A DNA stretch of 64,000 nucleotides from Portulaca oleracea (GCA_029582165.1 CM055871.1:1991501-2055500); one strand, 5' to 3'; shown: positions 23,671 to 35,800, counted from the first letter of the stretch. The notes: a model not told the origin generated them from the sequence alone. Numbers and translations: made by a program.

Positions 23671-23870
23671 TTGATTTTGCATTCAACTTTCTTTTCCTTG
23701 TTTGGTTTGAGGAAAAATGCATGGAAAAAAAATTAGGAGGAAATTTTTTTTGGGTGAAGTAAATTTCTTTCTATTGTTTGGTTTAAGTAAAATTTTGAAG
23801 GAAAAAAAATTTGATTTTGCATTCAACTTTCTTTTCCTTGTTTGGTTTGAGGAAAAATGCATGGAAAAAT
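23671..23870. repeat. 59-bp direct repeat, 140-bp spacing
   Basis: A segment starting TTGATTTTGCATTCAACTTT and ending ATGCATGGAAAAA at 23671-23729 recurs with almost no change from 23811. Similar purine-rich or complementary tracts continue to about 24250, ending in a GGTCCAAACGGACCCT motif (24237-24252), so the whole 23.67-24.25 kb stretch may be a MITE with internal duplication. Confidence 0.7.
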
Positions 23871-23930
23871 AAAATTTGTATGGAAACTTGTAAATGTCAA
23901 GCTTCATTTTTCTAGATCATATGATTTGAT

Positions 23931-23954
23931 TTGGGGGAGGGAGGGGGGGGTGGG

Positions 23955-23985
<31 letters not shown>

Positions 23986-24016
23986 GGCAGAGAGAGTTAG
24001 AGAGAGAGAGAGAATA
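23931..24016. repeat. G-rich run and (GA)n microsatellite
   Basis: A poly-G patch followed by an interrupted GA repeat. The mirrored CT/GA content gives short spurious frames. Confidence 0.8.
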
Positions 24017-24254
24017 GAGAAAGCCACGAGAGATGAAGGAGAGAAAGTTTGGCTTTTAGATCCACAACTTTTCTCTCAACTTTCCTCTCATTTTTAAGGG
24101 GATTTTTTTTATTCTTTCTTTCCCGAAATTTTCCATGCATTTTCCAGCTATTTTTTTCCATTCCTTTTTCTTCAATCCAAATAAAGTAAACATTCTCGTT
24201 TTCCAAATTATTCTTTTTTCCACGCTGTTTTCCTAGGTCCAAACGGACCCTTAG

Positions 24255-26182
24255 TTTTTTTTTTTTTTTTTTTGGGGGGGTTGGGGGGGGGGGGTGGGGG
24301 GAGATTTGCATCATGAATGGGGATTTTGTTTTCTTTTGATTAGTCTAAGTAGCAGTTTTGTTAGCTTCATGCTGATACAGTGCTTATGGGTGTCAAAGCT
24401 CTGTTTTTAGTAAGATTTTATCAGTTGGATACCTAGTGAATTAGTATTGTCTATGTAACGTAAGCATGTAGTCTGACCAAGTAAGCTACTCGCATTAATG
24501 TGCAATCTGTATGCAGGTGTGTGATATCCTATTTTCCAAAATCTACCATAAAGTTCCATCAGCATCAGTAGTAGCATCGGGAAATGCAGAACTGGTTAGT
24601 AGAGTCGAGCTCTACCAAACATGACATTTTACTTTGCTTTGCTTTTAAGGTCAGTAACTCACCAGTTAGGTTATTTTTTTAGAATGTATGAAGTATGAAC
24701 TCTTTTGACAATTGACAAAGGGTTCCAGGTGAGACAGACTTGAGGGTGGCTTAGTATTCCTGAGCTTTCCTTTTAATTGTGCCTGTTTGTCCTTTTCTTT
24801 CTTTAGTTTAGTGATCTTAAGGAGCTAAGAGGTCTGTATTTTGTAATCTGCTGATAAGGGTGACATCAGATTTCAACAATTACTACTGTTTTCCTAACAA
24901 ACTTGTCACCAACTCATTAACCTGTCAGTTAAGTAGAGTGGGGTCTCCTGCAGTGTCTTATCAGTAGGCTTAGAGCAAAAATGGGTCCTTGTTCCTCCCA
25001 CTGAAGTTGGATTAGGATACCAAGATATTACAATTCAGCATAGTGGGTTCAAGATTTGATTCTCTGCATTATGCTGTTGGTAAGCCGCATTAGTTTCGCT
25101 TGCACCCTTTAGAACTCTACTGTGCACAGCCCTTTTAAGAAACCAATGGAGAACTGAACTTGTTGGATGTGTAGTACGGCGGTTGTCAAATGATCCTAGA
25201 ATTATTCGGGACTCACTAATTCAAGACTAAAAGTTTGCTTACTTCCTGATGCTACTGCTCGTTTTCTTGTTTGCTACTTGCCTAGATATGCTTGTTGATT
25301 GGAGGGAGGTCCTTCATGTTTTGTTAGTAGATTAAACATCTGAGTAGTTGAGTGCTAGTCGCGGGTAGTTTCTAATTTTGTTTTAGATTATTACTTGGGT
25401 GAAAACCCAAAAATTCCCAATGGCAAAAATAGAAGTCGGCTACTTGATTATTGACTGAGTGCTTTCCAATCAGAACAGTAGGACATTTTCAGGCATACAG
25501 TTGTCCGTTTGTTTAGTACAGGTGCGGTGATATCCTTTAATAATAGTAAAAGCGGGAATAAGCAGGCAAGTAGGCAACCGCCGAGGCTTCAAACGACCCC
25601 TTCTTGCCTTCCTGCTTGTTTCCCTTCTAACCTTCTTGTTTGTGCTGTCTTCCTGCCTTCTTCCCTGCTTGTTTGTGACTTTGTGTTTCTCCTGTGTGGC
25701 AGCCTGCCTATTCTTTTCAGTCTTCATACACACGGTCCAATTGGATAGAGCCAGCCTAGGTGTTCAAGAAGAGGACGCATTTGCTCTTATCTTGGCTACT
25801 GCAAACAATATCTTAAATACTCCCCTAAATTGGAATTTCCGTCAGTCGCTCTCAAGGCCAAACAAGCAGATCTTGGATCTTTCTCTCAGGTATCAGAAAC
25901 TTAATTGAAATCTCCGGGAAAATTGACTGTTTTGCTGAATTGGAAATATTTATGAACTTTTACTCCTGTTGAATTAGGGTTCTGTGTTGTTGTTCTGGGA
26001 AAATTTATTCTTTTGCTGAATTGGGAATATTTATGAATTTGAATTCCTGTTAAATTAGGCTTCTACGTTCCTGTTCTGAAAAATTGAAAGACTAAATCTT
26101 TTTTTGTTCGATTCCGTAAATTAATATGCTGGGTTTCTACTTTTGCGAAAGAGCTCGAATAATTGGCGAACTTGTCAGTAGA
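24255..26182. other. Spacer with one exon-like patch
   Basis: A poly-T then poly-G tract occupies 24255-24300. No gene is recognised. The plus frame 25636-25908 includes an open segment at about 25740-25890 (VQEEDAFALILATANNIL) that ends at a consensus donor, CTCAG followed by GTATC. It could be an exon of a non-coding or unrecognised gene, but I have no homology for it. The preceding 25560-25740 is cytosine/thymine-rich low-complexity sequence. Confidence 0.3.
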
Positions 26183-26191
26183 ATTTTTCTA

Positions 26192-26722
26192 GGGTTTTTG
26201 GCTCAAAATTATCCGAAGTCGGAGGTCATTGGCTGAAAATAATCCAAACTCAGTTTTTGGCTGAAAATAATCCAAACTTTTAACATATTTACTTGGACTA
26301 AACCGAAATCGATTTTCTGCTTTTGAATGCTGACTGGGGTCTACAGAAGTTAACAAAGAAGGAGAGAGAAGACTGAGAGGAATTAGAAAAAAGGCAAACA
26401 GTTAGGGTTAGGTCAAATTTTAAATTTTTGGGGTTGGAAGACTAAATTTATTATGTTAAAGTGTTTTTATTTTTAATCAATTGTATGTCATTATAAGTTT
26501 AAGTGAGTTGGGGTCTACATAAGCTTAAAAAAAATTCAAAACCAAAATCAATTAAAGAAACACTTGCTCAGGCTGCCCAGTTAGCATTCCGACGCCGGAA
26601 ATCAATTTCGGTTTAGTCTGAGTAAATAGGTTAAAAATTTGGATTATTTTCAGTCAAATTGTGAGTTTGGATTATTTTCAGCCAATGACCTCCGACTTCG
26701 GATTATTTTGAGCCAAAAACCC
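26192..26722. mobile_element. Foldback MULE-like element D (531 bp, 9-bp TSD)
   Basis: Termini GGGTTTTTGGCTCAAAATTA and the complement of GGGTTTTTGGCTCAAAATAA form inverted arms. It is flanked by ATTTTTCTA at 26183-26191 and 26723-26731, a perfect 9-bp target duplication. Each arm holds repeats of TTGGCTGAAAATAATCCAAA at about 25-30 bp spacing. There is no transposase. Confidence 0.9.
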
Positions 26723-26731
26723 ATTTTTCTA

Positions 26732-29315
26732 AAAGGAAGAACATCAGACAGAGGGTAGGACTTGGGAATTTGAATTAACAATTAATTCAATTTTCAAACT
26801 ACAGAAGGTAAGATTAGATCTTTTTTGGGCTTAGGGTACACACGAGTTCAGAATTGTTTTTGTTGATTTGGTGCATTGTAGCCTTCAGCCATACAAGTTG
26901 AGAATTGTAGCCTTCTAGAGTAATTCTCCCTAGATTTAGAACTAGACAACTTGTGTCAGATATTCAAAATTGTCAGTTCAATACCCTGAAATTCAATGAC
27001 TTGCGAAGGCATGTCATTAATCTGTTAACAAATTGTCGGGGCATTTGTCATTGCTGATATTGGAGCTTTGATTTCGTTCTTTGGACAAGATTTATACGGT
27101 GTCCGTTTCCATTCAGAGGCCTGTAAACATATCAGTAACTTAGTATGATAAATGTCACACAATGTGAAACTCATGAGCCTGGGTTCAAATTTTTTGTTGG
27201 GAATTCTGCTGAAATATAGGCCTCTGGAATTGCATTCTTTAATTGATGCATTCTCGGTTATTCCTGGTTTGTCATCAGAGCCGTTCACATGTGCTAATCC
27301 TATCACATTCTACAGAATACCATGTCATCAGAATATGGATGACTGACAACAGATTTTCCATTGCCTCATTCAACCAGCGATGACCCCCCAAAAAAAGGAC
27401 AGGAAGATTTGCGTATGACAGCCATGCTTCCAGGTACTATACAATTTCCATTCTACGCAGAATTTACTAAGTCGTCAATATCACCAACCATACCTAATGC
27501 CACATAGATGTTGTATCGAGATACAACTTCAAAACTTATCTGGAGTAATGTCAGCCACAATATTTGGTCCAAATGCTGAAAAGGCTTTCTCTACTACAGC
27601 AATGATTTTGTACGAAAACAAACAGGAGGTAATCTTATGTCATCAACTATTTCAATATATATACTAACTGCTAACTGCCTTATGGGACGAACTACTCAAT
27701 TCTATGACCAACTCTTTCTGCCACCTTAAGGCTGTGTTTTCATTGAATTGCTACTATCACAACTGACTCATATTGAATTACCAGTTTGAAGCTACAAAGT
27801 TTGCCCCCCTCCCCCCCCCCGGGCGCATTTTCTATTTACTAACCTAAACAGAAAAAGAAAAACCATTCAAAAGGTGGTTGACTTTTTTTAAAGATTTCCT
27901 ACTGGAATTCTATTTTTACTGGAATTTTTCATGCTTACTGTTCTTTTGGGTTTGTCTGACAGTCTTCAAAATGGACATGAACACATGTTGGATTCAATTA
28001 GGTTTTTGCTTTGACTGATCCATTAACATTTCTCTGTGGAATTTGCTTGGTTTGTCCCTTTTTTGCAAGTTCTCTTCTTTAAGTTTTCTTTTCTACTGAA
28101 GTTCTTCAGTCCTGAGATTTGATGAAATTGGTCAAGTGGAATTAACAATAGCCCCGGAATTCTATTTTTACTGGAATTTTCGTGGTTATTGTTCTTTTGC
28201 GTTCGTTTGACAGTCTTCAAAATGGACACAAACACATGTTGGATTGAATTAGGTTTGCTGCACCGATCCATTAACATTTCTTGTGCAATTTGCTTGTTTT
28301 CTCCTTTTTTCCAAGTTCTGTCAAACAACTCTATTTTCACTAGGATTTACTTATTAATCTATCATCCTTAATCATTTACTTATTAGACTATGCCAACACT
28401 ACCAATTCATATGTGTGCCATTTACAGTATTTACCATATGCAGGACGGAAGTATTGACGTGCAATGTGTACAGTCTCCTTCGAGCAACAAAGAATATACA
28501 TTCCTCCTCAAAACCGCACATCACACCGATGACAAAAAGTTAACGATCAGATCTCATGTCAATGCAGTCTTTGACATCACATATATTACTGCCGCAAATG
28601 CCAAGCAAGAAAGCTCAAACTAACAAAAGCGAGCTACTATCTTCAGTGTCGGTTAGTTCAATTTTCTCATCAAACGTTTCTGCGTCTCCAATAAGTGTAA
28701 CCAGACTATCCAGCGAACTATCAGCGAACTGTTGATGCACAGAAGGCTGAATCTTTTGACAAGAACACTTCTAAATAACTCAGCTCCTTCAGAGCATACA
28801 CTACTGCTGTAAATTGCTTTTTGGTTAGTTATGCATAGAAATTAAAGCCAGTCCCTTAAGATCTTCAGCGCAACCCATACTTTGGATGTAAATTGTTTTT
28901 TGATTGAGTATGCACTAAAAAGAGCTTATGTAAATAATGTTTGTAATTACAGATCCTTCCTATTTTTGTACTTACTATTCTTACAAAGGTAACAATTTAC
29001 GGCTTGTGTTTACACGGGCAGCTCCATTTAGTTTTGGTAAATGTAGAGTGAAATTGGTGCATCTCCGGTGTGGAAGAGAATAGATTGTTTGCTGAGTTTT
29101 ATCCTACGAATGTGAACCTGTTGAACTAGTATTTTGCTTTGGAGTCATTGGCTACTAAGAGTAGAGTCACCATCTGTTGACACCCCAAAACTGCAATTTA
29201 TTAAGTGCTCCTGATTTTTGTGAGAAGGCTAAAGTGATTATTTTGTGTGGCTGACTGCAATTTTTCTTCTTCTTGTTGTGTACTTGTGTATAATTCTATA
29301 TCACGATTAATGTAA
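26732..29315. other. Spacer with a local duplication and possible exons
   Basis: No recognised gene. A 160-170-bp duplication lies at 27.9-28.3 kb (listed separately). A plus frame at 28390-28623 follows an acceptor-like ATATGCAG at about 28436-28443 and contains VQCVQSPSSNKEYTFLLK. It is unrecognised, and may be an exon of an unknown gene or chance. A C-rich run lies near 27810. Confidence 0.3.
27905..28320. repeat. Local direct duplication (~165-bp unit, ~251-bp offset)
   Basis: The segment from about 27905 (GGAATTCTATTTTTACTGGA, then GACAGTCTTCAAAATGGACA) recurs from about 28157 in the same order, including AACACATGTTGGATT and CCATTAACATTTCT. The copies differ at scattered positions and by small indels, so the duplication is old. 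Confidence 0.75.
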
Positions 29316-29848
29316 GGGTTTTTGGATGATAATATACCAACCTTTGGGGGTATTGGATTGTAATATACCGACCTTTACTATTGGACAACAATATCCCTAA
29401 CCTTTATACCTAGGTGACATTATTATACCAATAGTAACTAAGTGGGTGGTGAATTAATCTCCATATTAATGTTGGGGAAAAAAAAAATGTCCCAACCCAA
29501 TATCCAAGATAACCTCTCCGTTTTCTTACTAACCCACATTATAAGACATTGGTTGGTTGTGTATTATATCAGTAAGGGGACCGGTTCATCGCCTCTTAGT
29601 CATTATACTGGGGCCGATTTGTTTTAAACGTAGGTTACTGAGAAAAACGGAGGGGTTAACGGGGTTATTGTGGAAGGGTCGGTTATTTTCCCTCCGTATG
29701 CCATGCCTACACGGAGACCAGTTCACCAGCCATCACCCGCTTAGTCACTGTTGGTATAATAATCTCACCTGAGTATAAAGGTCAGAGATATTATTGTCCA
29801 ATAAGTAAGGCCAGTATATTACGCTGTGATATCATCATCCAATATTCC
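29316..29848. mobile_element. Foldback MULE-like element C (533 bp)
   Basis: Termini GGGTTTTTGGATGATAATAT and the complement of GGAATATTGGATGATGATAT form diverged inverted arms carrying ATTGGATTGTAATATACCGA-like units. The ends and plan match elements B and D. The flanking 9-mers (TTAATGTAA left, TATAATTAT right) do not match, so the target duplication is eroded or an edge has been rearranged. No transposase. Confidence 0.7.
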
Positions 29849-30712
29849 TATAATTATACAGTTGAATAGGACGCACACTCCTATTTATACTCGAAAGTTT
29901 ATGTTAACTTTGTTTTCTCATCTATCCACGACTCCCTCTTATCCAGGAAGCACATCCTGGCTGAGTGTTGACAATTTATTATTATTATTATTATTATTAT
30001 TTTGAAAGTTGCCAAGTGGTGAGCTGGTTAACTGGTTTAGTGATGCATCGTTTGTTTCTCTCTTTCTCGACACTCACTTTCTCCCTCTACCATCACCACC
30101 TCCCACCTTGTAATTCTTTACTACTGGTGCCGGTGATGACCGGATAACGGCTGTCGTTAACCAATCTGTCCAACTGTAATATTTATTTTTCTGTTAGCCT
30201 ATTTTAAGATATCTTTTATAGCTTGAGTGTGGCTCTTTGGGGTGGCCTGTTATGTCTTGTTTTCGACGATTATGTTAGATCCATAAAGGGATCAGCATGG
30301 GTGGAGGCATTTCCAATTGACGGTTTGGGCCTCTAATTTTCTATCTCTTTCTCTTAATTTATTTTGATAATTGTACTGCTATTATTAGTGATATTTGTTG
30401 TGGGTGTCAGGTGTTCTTGAGCCAGAGCAAGTTAGGTGTAGTTTGGAGTCTCTAGCTATTGTATCAAGGGTTCAAGGCTCTTAAATGTTTTAAGTGCAAC
30501 CTTTGTCTTGTAATTGGCGAGTTTGTTGAGTGTGAGTGACCCTTTGGTTGGGTTTGTTGCCAAGAGAAGTAAGTTGGTCGTTTGGGTGTGTGTTAGGTTT
30601 GGGTACGTTGTTAGCAATTGGGTATGTTGGGTTGTCGCTGGTGCTTAGAGATCAAATACAATATTCCTGGGATCATTCTATTGTGCCAAGGGATAGTTTC
30701 CTAATCCAAGTA
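29849..30712. other. Spacer with (TTA)n, 5' flank of the TPR pseudogene
   Basis: A (TTA)n microsatellite at about 29979-30003. No gene found. A CT-rich, CACC-rich leader-like segment near 30060-30140 and a GT-rich intron-like segment up to 30712 are similar in kind to the region before the TPR gene at 62.4-63.0 kb. Confidence 0.4.
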
Positions 30713-30880
30713 TGCAGGATGAAATTGATGAGGATGTCCTCCAAATTGTGGCCACTATGCCACATCCTAGACATGCCATTTTCAAAGCAAAAGCTATAAA
30801 GGAAGAAGGAAACGAGTGTTTTTAGGAAAAAAACACTTTCAAGAAGCTACTTTAGCACATGACAGAGCCTTTCAATTCTG
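30713..30880 (+). pseudogene. TPR-protein pseudogene fragment, relative of the gene at 63 kb
   Basis: From ATG at 30713 the frame reads MQDEIDEDVLQIVATM then PHPRHAIFKAKAIKEEGNE. It is nearly the same as the start of the TPR frame at 63014 onward (EIDEEVLKIVASM, PHPRHAIFK, MKEEGNK). After the asparagine of the first TPR helix one extra T (in TTTTTAGG, against TTTAGG in the other copy) shifts the frame into a stop near 30804. Similarity ends around 30880, before the second TPR helix pair. It is a truncated, frameshifted copy. The neighbouring fragment on its right is a kinase in the opposite direction, so the two are not one gene. Confidence 0.75.
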
Positions 30881-31540
30881 TCCTCAAAAAGAAAAGTGAA
30901 GGAAAAGGTTAGCCATTTCTGGTCGTGCAATCTTGACATATCTTCGGTGCTATGTGTTGTGCTGTGTTGTTCCCTTCTCACAATATCAAGAAAAACTAAG
31001 CCGAAACTGTAATCATCGTTTTTAGTTGTCCCTTTAACCATATAGTTTGGTTTAGAGCTCGCATTGTTCCGCTCAGGGGCTAACTATGCCCGAGTCCCGA
31101 CATTAGTGCAAATAACATGTGTCATTTCGTGACTACATAACTTAGCCAGCCCAAAATCAGCAATATTTGGCCTCAACCTTGCATCGAATAGTACATTAGA
31201 AGGCTTGATGTCATTGTGGATGATTTGGTTTTCGCATTCCTTGTGCAAATACGCAATCCCCTTTGCGATTCCAATTGCAATGCCATACAATTTACACCAT
31301 TCTTGTCGCTTTTCTTTGTCGTCAAACAGGAACTTGTTGAGAGGTCCTCCTTCCATATAGTCATAAACAAGACATTACATCTCTGAGGTACAGCAAAAAC
31401 CATATAGCCTTACAAGATTAACGTGATGTGTATTCACCAGGATGCCTGCTTCTGCCACGAAATCCTTGTTAGCTCTATTGGTCTTGAGCCTCTTCACAGC
31501 CTGCTTCTGTCATCTATGTGTCTTTAAAACTACTGTGCAA
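30881..31540 (-). pseudogene. Receptor-like protein kinase fragment, broken
   Basis: The minus strand gives kinase subdomains in order: QAVKRLK (ATP-site lysine), HHVNLVRLYGFCC, YMEGGPLNKFLFDD, GIAYLHKECENQIIHNDIKP (catalytic loop HxDxKxxN), SNVLFD, DFGLAK (metal-binding DFG), then TKNDDYSFGLVFLDI. This order and the wording fit plant receptor-like serine/threonine kinases. Stops interrupt it near 31512, 31378 and 31084, and the APE segment is damaged. No extracellular or transmembrane part is recognised; the frame 31762-31544 upstream has a hydrophobic stretch but no family match. The fragment is non-functional. Confidence 0.8.
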
Positions 31541-31849
31541 TCTTCACATATACAGTAGAACACTATATATACGGTAGAACATTATCCTTCCAGGGGTCAA
31601 TCCATCGGTTTTAAAAATGGTCGAGGGTGAGCAAGCTAATACTAAGGTTAGCATACTAGTGATAATAGTGGTATAGTTGAATCGTGCAGCTGTAAGACTA
31701 TCATACAAGCTCGCATCCACCGTCGGCAGTAGCTCGCGCATCATGGTTGCATATCTCTGCATGTTTGCAGTTTGGCTCCCTCCTTTTGTGTAACCTCGCC
31801 ACGTATATCTATAAATTAGAAATAATGTACATCCTCTAATTATAGGCAG

Positions 31850-32357
31850 GAAAAGCTAGAATTCGGCAACTGGCTTGAAAGAGCCAAACAACTGGGAACC
31901 GCTGTCACCGTAGGGGGTGCCATGGTCCTCAATTTTTACAAGGGCCGGGCTTTCCATTTCACAGTGGGCAACCCACTGTTCCTCGACATCCAGCCTATAG
32001 ATTCATTGGCAGTTAGAAGGGAAATCGAGTCCCACAAGCATAATAACTTTTTGGGATTCATGCTTGCCTTCCTCAGTAGTGTTTGCTCTGCCTCTTCGTT
32101 GCTCCTTCAGGTATAAATTTTTCTAATTAACTTTTCAATTCTCTTAACGCTAGTGGTTGCACAAATTTACCATCTAACTGATATTTTTTTTTAAAAAAAA
32201 AGAGGAATACATGTTGGATCAATATCCACGCACGTTCCGAGTACCGACACTGATTTCTGTCCTCAGTGCTGTCTCGTTCGTCGCCTTCGCAGACATCATG
32301 GACAGGGAGAGACTCCAGTGGAAGCACAACAAACAACAATTCTGGTTTATTGCGTAC
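31850..32357 (+). pseudogene. WAT1-related (EamA/MtN21-type) transporter, two middle exons
   Basis: Exon 31850-32110 (acceptor TATAGGCAG, donor GTATAA) reads EKLEFGNWLERAKQLGT then AVTVGGAMVLNFYKG and a hydrophobic helix ending SSVCSASSLLLQ. Exon 32205-32357 (donor GTAATC) reads EYMLDQYPRTFRVPTLISVL then RERLQWK. The GT-VGGAM-FYKG block is the hallmark of plant WAT1/nodulin-21 type membrane exporters (EamA fold), and the Y-P-T-RE--QW pattern follows it in the family. Both exons are intact and in phase 0, but neither the upstream exons nor the final ones are visible. A Helitron-like element starts about 60 bp after the second exon. Either a truncated copy or a gene broken by insertions. Confidence 0.7.
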
Positions 32358-32382
32358 GTAATCTTCATTTTCCTTTTTAAAT

Positions 32383-32415
32383 GCATGCATGCATACATAC
32401 ATACATACATACATA
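32383..32415. repeat. (CATA)n / (CATG)n microsatellite
   Basis: Short tetranucleotide run immediately next to the Helitron-like terminus. Confidence 0.85.
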
Positions 32416-32755
32416 ACAGTACTTAGACCCGTGCTTTGCACATGTGTTGCACGGGACACAAATAAACCATACAAATTGTTGAAAATATTCTCGATGTTAT
32501 ATTTAAAAGAATAAAGAAAAAATTAAGTAATAATAAAAAAAAGAATATTATTCTTATTTAGAAGAATAAATGGAAAAGAATAATGGATATGAAAAAAGGA
32601 AAAGAAAAAAAATCATCAATGCAAACATACACACATTAATGCACATATTAATATTATATAATTTTTTTAAAAAAATAAATAGAATCAATTATAGGTTTCC
32701 CTAAATGCCATTATTAGAATCCACACATTTCAATCATCACCCTTTGTACCTAGAA

Positions 32756-32798
<43 letters not shown>

Positions 32799-32822
32799 GA
32801 TATGTATGTGTGTGAGAGAGAT
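32416..32822 (-). mobile_element. Helitron-like non-autonomous element, minus orientation
   Basis: Read on the minus strand, the 3' end has CCGTGC ... GCACGGGTCTAAGTACT, the same end as the copies at 48839 and 49298 (hairpin, then TCTAAGT, then CTAGT there, mutated here). The body matches the 48.5-48.84 kb copy (TTGTTGAAAATATT, TTATATTTAAAAGAATAAAG) and both contain a TA microsatellite at the far side (here 32766-32794). No rep-helicase gene. Confidence 0.6.
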
Positions 32823-35800
32823 ATTTACTTCAAGTTTGCATATTGTTCAGATTCTCCAAAGTTGTCTTCCTAGTTTCTAAGAAGTTGCCAGTTAAATTTC
32901 CAGCTTTTTATGCATTTGATTTCCAGCCATGTATAATGATTTTGGTGGATTACTTGGCGTTGACTTGCATGCCTCTCAAACATATTGTTTTGATCATAAT
33001 CAATCATGGCCTTGGGTTATTTGCATGCATGGATAAATTTATTCCTGATGATCAATATTAATTTGTGTCCAATTAATGGAGGTTTTTTCATGTGTATGTT
33101 ATTGTAGTTTGTGTGCAATTAAATAATTATAACTACCAACAACTAGCTTATTGGTATATATTATCCATCTTTGTTCATCATTGTAAGTTAATAATTTGTC
33201 ATAAATTTTAATGGATGTGAGATTATTAAGTTTAAGTTGTATGATTTACTTGTACATGTATGTATCCATTATTTAATTTATGATAGATGTTGCATGGTTC
33301 AAGAATGATATATATGTTTATTTATATAGATTATAATTTTATGATCATATGATAAGTTGGTAATATGTGTTATATTGTTTCATATGAGTACAAGTTGATT
33401 ATGGTATCGGTGTTAGTCTATGAATTAATTAAGTGTCATATGTATTCTTCAAGTATGCATGTTCAAGTACAAGTTTTGCTACAAGAAAGGAGATGTATAT
33501 TTTGTGTACACTTAATTTGGTAAAAGTCCATGACTATATGTGCTATTATAGATGAATTTAATTAAGTTTGAAGTTGGCTATGTATATGATTAAGAATCTA
33601 TGGTTATTTATTTGGATAAAGTCATGAAGAGATTATTTTATGAGTTAGTGTGAATGTTTATTCATATTGTAATTAATTTAGTAGTATTCTCTATAAGATG
33701 ATCATGTCAATCATGAATGCGTATTTAGGGCCAATTAAAGTAAGATATAATTAATTTTAAATTACATGTTTGTAGGGATTTAATATGTAATAGCTTAATT
33801 ACATATATGAGATGGAGTTTTAAGTTGGGTAAGTGTATAGTAAGGGATTTATTTTCCGTTACAACTTAATAAAATTTATATTAAGGGTAAGATGTAATGG
33901 TTAATTACATGCTAAGTTTAAGATGTAATGGTTCAATTACATGACAAGATTAAACTTACAAGTTAATTATGGTTCCAATTTAAGCACACGGTTTAGTGTG
34001 AGGTTAGTATTAAGAAGCCTACAATATTGATTATTATACTAGCCTAAAATATGATAGTTTAATCATATCGATTGCTAGATAGTCTATAACATTGATTGCT
34101 AAGGAGCCTACAATATTGATTGTCAAGAGCGTACAATATGATAGTTTATCTTATTGATTGCTAAGGCCTATAATATTGATTGCCATAAGCCTACAATATG
34201 AAAATTTAAGTCATATTGATTGCAAATAAAGTTTAAGTATTCAAGTTCATTGTCTACAATATGATAGTTTAATCATATTGATTGCGGAAGTTAAGTTTCT
34301 TACTTAATATCGAGCTGGAATACTATGGTTCAATTGTGTGTATAGTGTCGATGTATTTAAGTACTCAAGTTTGATTTCCAAGTGTTATTAAGTATGGCTA
34401 GCTTCAAGGTTTAGGAAAAGTCATTGAAATTAAGATATTATTTTATTTAGTAATCCTCATTAGTCAAGGATAAAGTTTGTCATTATTTTCATGTTGTTTG
34501 AGTAAGACCTCAGTGTAATCATTTGATTAAAGAACTAAACAAGGACTTGGAGATAATATGAGATAATATTACCAAGGGAGATAAATATAAGCTCGATTTT
34601 AACAAACATTAATAATAGTGCCTCTTTTAGATACTTGGCTTGATGTTAAGCTCTCGGAGGGTGACACTTTTAGATAGTGTTTGTAACAGCACAAATTCTA
34701 AATATTGTCCTAAGGATAAGTATTGTGCTTAAGCTGTAATGTTCAGAGGTAGAGATTTCACTCTTAATAGACTGATTAAGGATGTGGGCTTGATTACATG
34801 AGCATATAGGTTTTAGTCTACTATGTGAGCAAGAGGTATAGCCACCTCAAGGAGCTAATGGGCTTGGCTCTGATTTGCTCATGAGACGATATAGGACACA
34901 TGACGAAAAATAGTGTTATAAGTTTTGAGGCTTCTTATTTGATTAAGTTATATTAGTGTGATGTATCCAAATGTTCAACAAGGATGTGAATTAAGTTCAA
35001 TGCTTTGTCAACTATCACATTCAGACATTTGTAATTATATATGTTCACGACATGTAAGTTTAATTTACAAGAAACTATCTATGATGCATAATTGATGCTT
35101 ACTCTCTTGTGTGTTTAAATTGTGTGATTGAACATGTCTTGTTAGCAGAGGTGTCCTTGGAATATGAGTTAAGAATTCCATACACTTGAAATGGTGGAGG
35201 ATGATTGAGGTTTTTCAAGTGTATATGTGTGTTTTGTGAACTTAAAAGGCATGAAAACCAAAGTACATGAGAAAAGCGAAAGAGACCTAAGGATGCCATT
35301 TGATCACTTCTTGGGTCCAAAAAAGCCTAAATTTGGGTGAAGAGTACTTGACACGAGATTTTCGGGGTATGACACGAGCGCGCTAAGCCACAAGAAGGTC
35401 TACATGTGTGCAGAGAGCTTGCCACATGTGTGTTAGGGTATGACACGGGCATGCCAATCCTCAACAATTTGAAAATGGTTTTTGCACATATGGCACGAGC
35501 CGTGGTAGTGCCTGAAATCGGTTTTGCTTGTTTATCTTGTCATTTACGTGTTTACAAATCTTTTAAGCACATGTTTCTTATGCGGATAAGGGTAGCTAAG
35601 GGTAGTTCAATATCCTAACTACCTTATCCATAATGTTAAGTGATCAATCTTATCCACCCTATCCAAGAATGTCTCCCTTGCACTATAAATACGAGTGTCA
35701 TATGTCTCATTAATGTGGGATTCATCCCTCCTTATGACCCTCTCTTATGTAGAGGAACGTATCTAACCTGCACGGGAATTCGACAAGTTCAACACGAGGT

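Noticed and set aside
25509..25748. Cysteine/leucine/proline-rich plus frame as a secreted peptide gene
   Set aside because: Derived from a C/T-rich low-complexity tract; no signal or family pattern.
33990..34310. CRISPR-like array
   Set aside because: Units are irregular, unequal and AT-rich with no unique spacers, and the DNA is plant nuclear.
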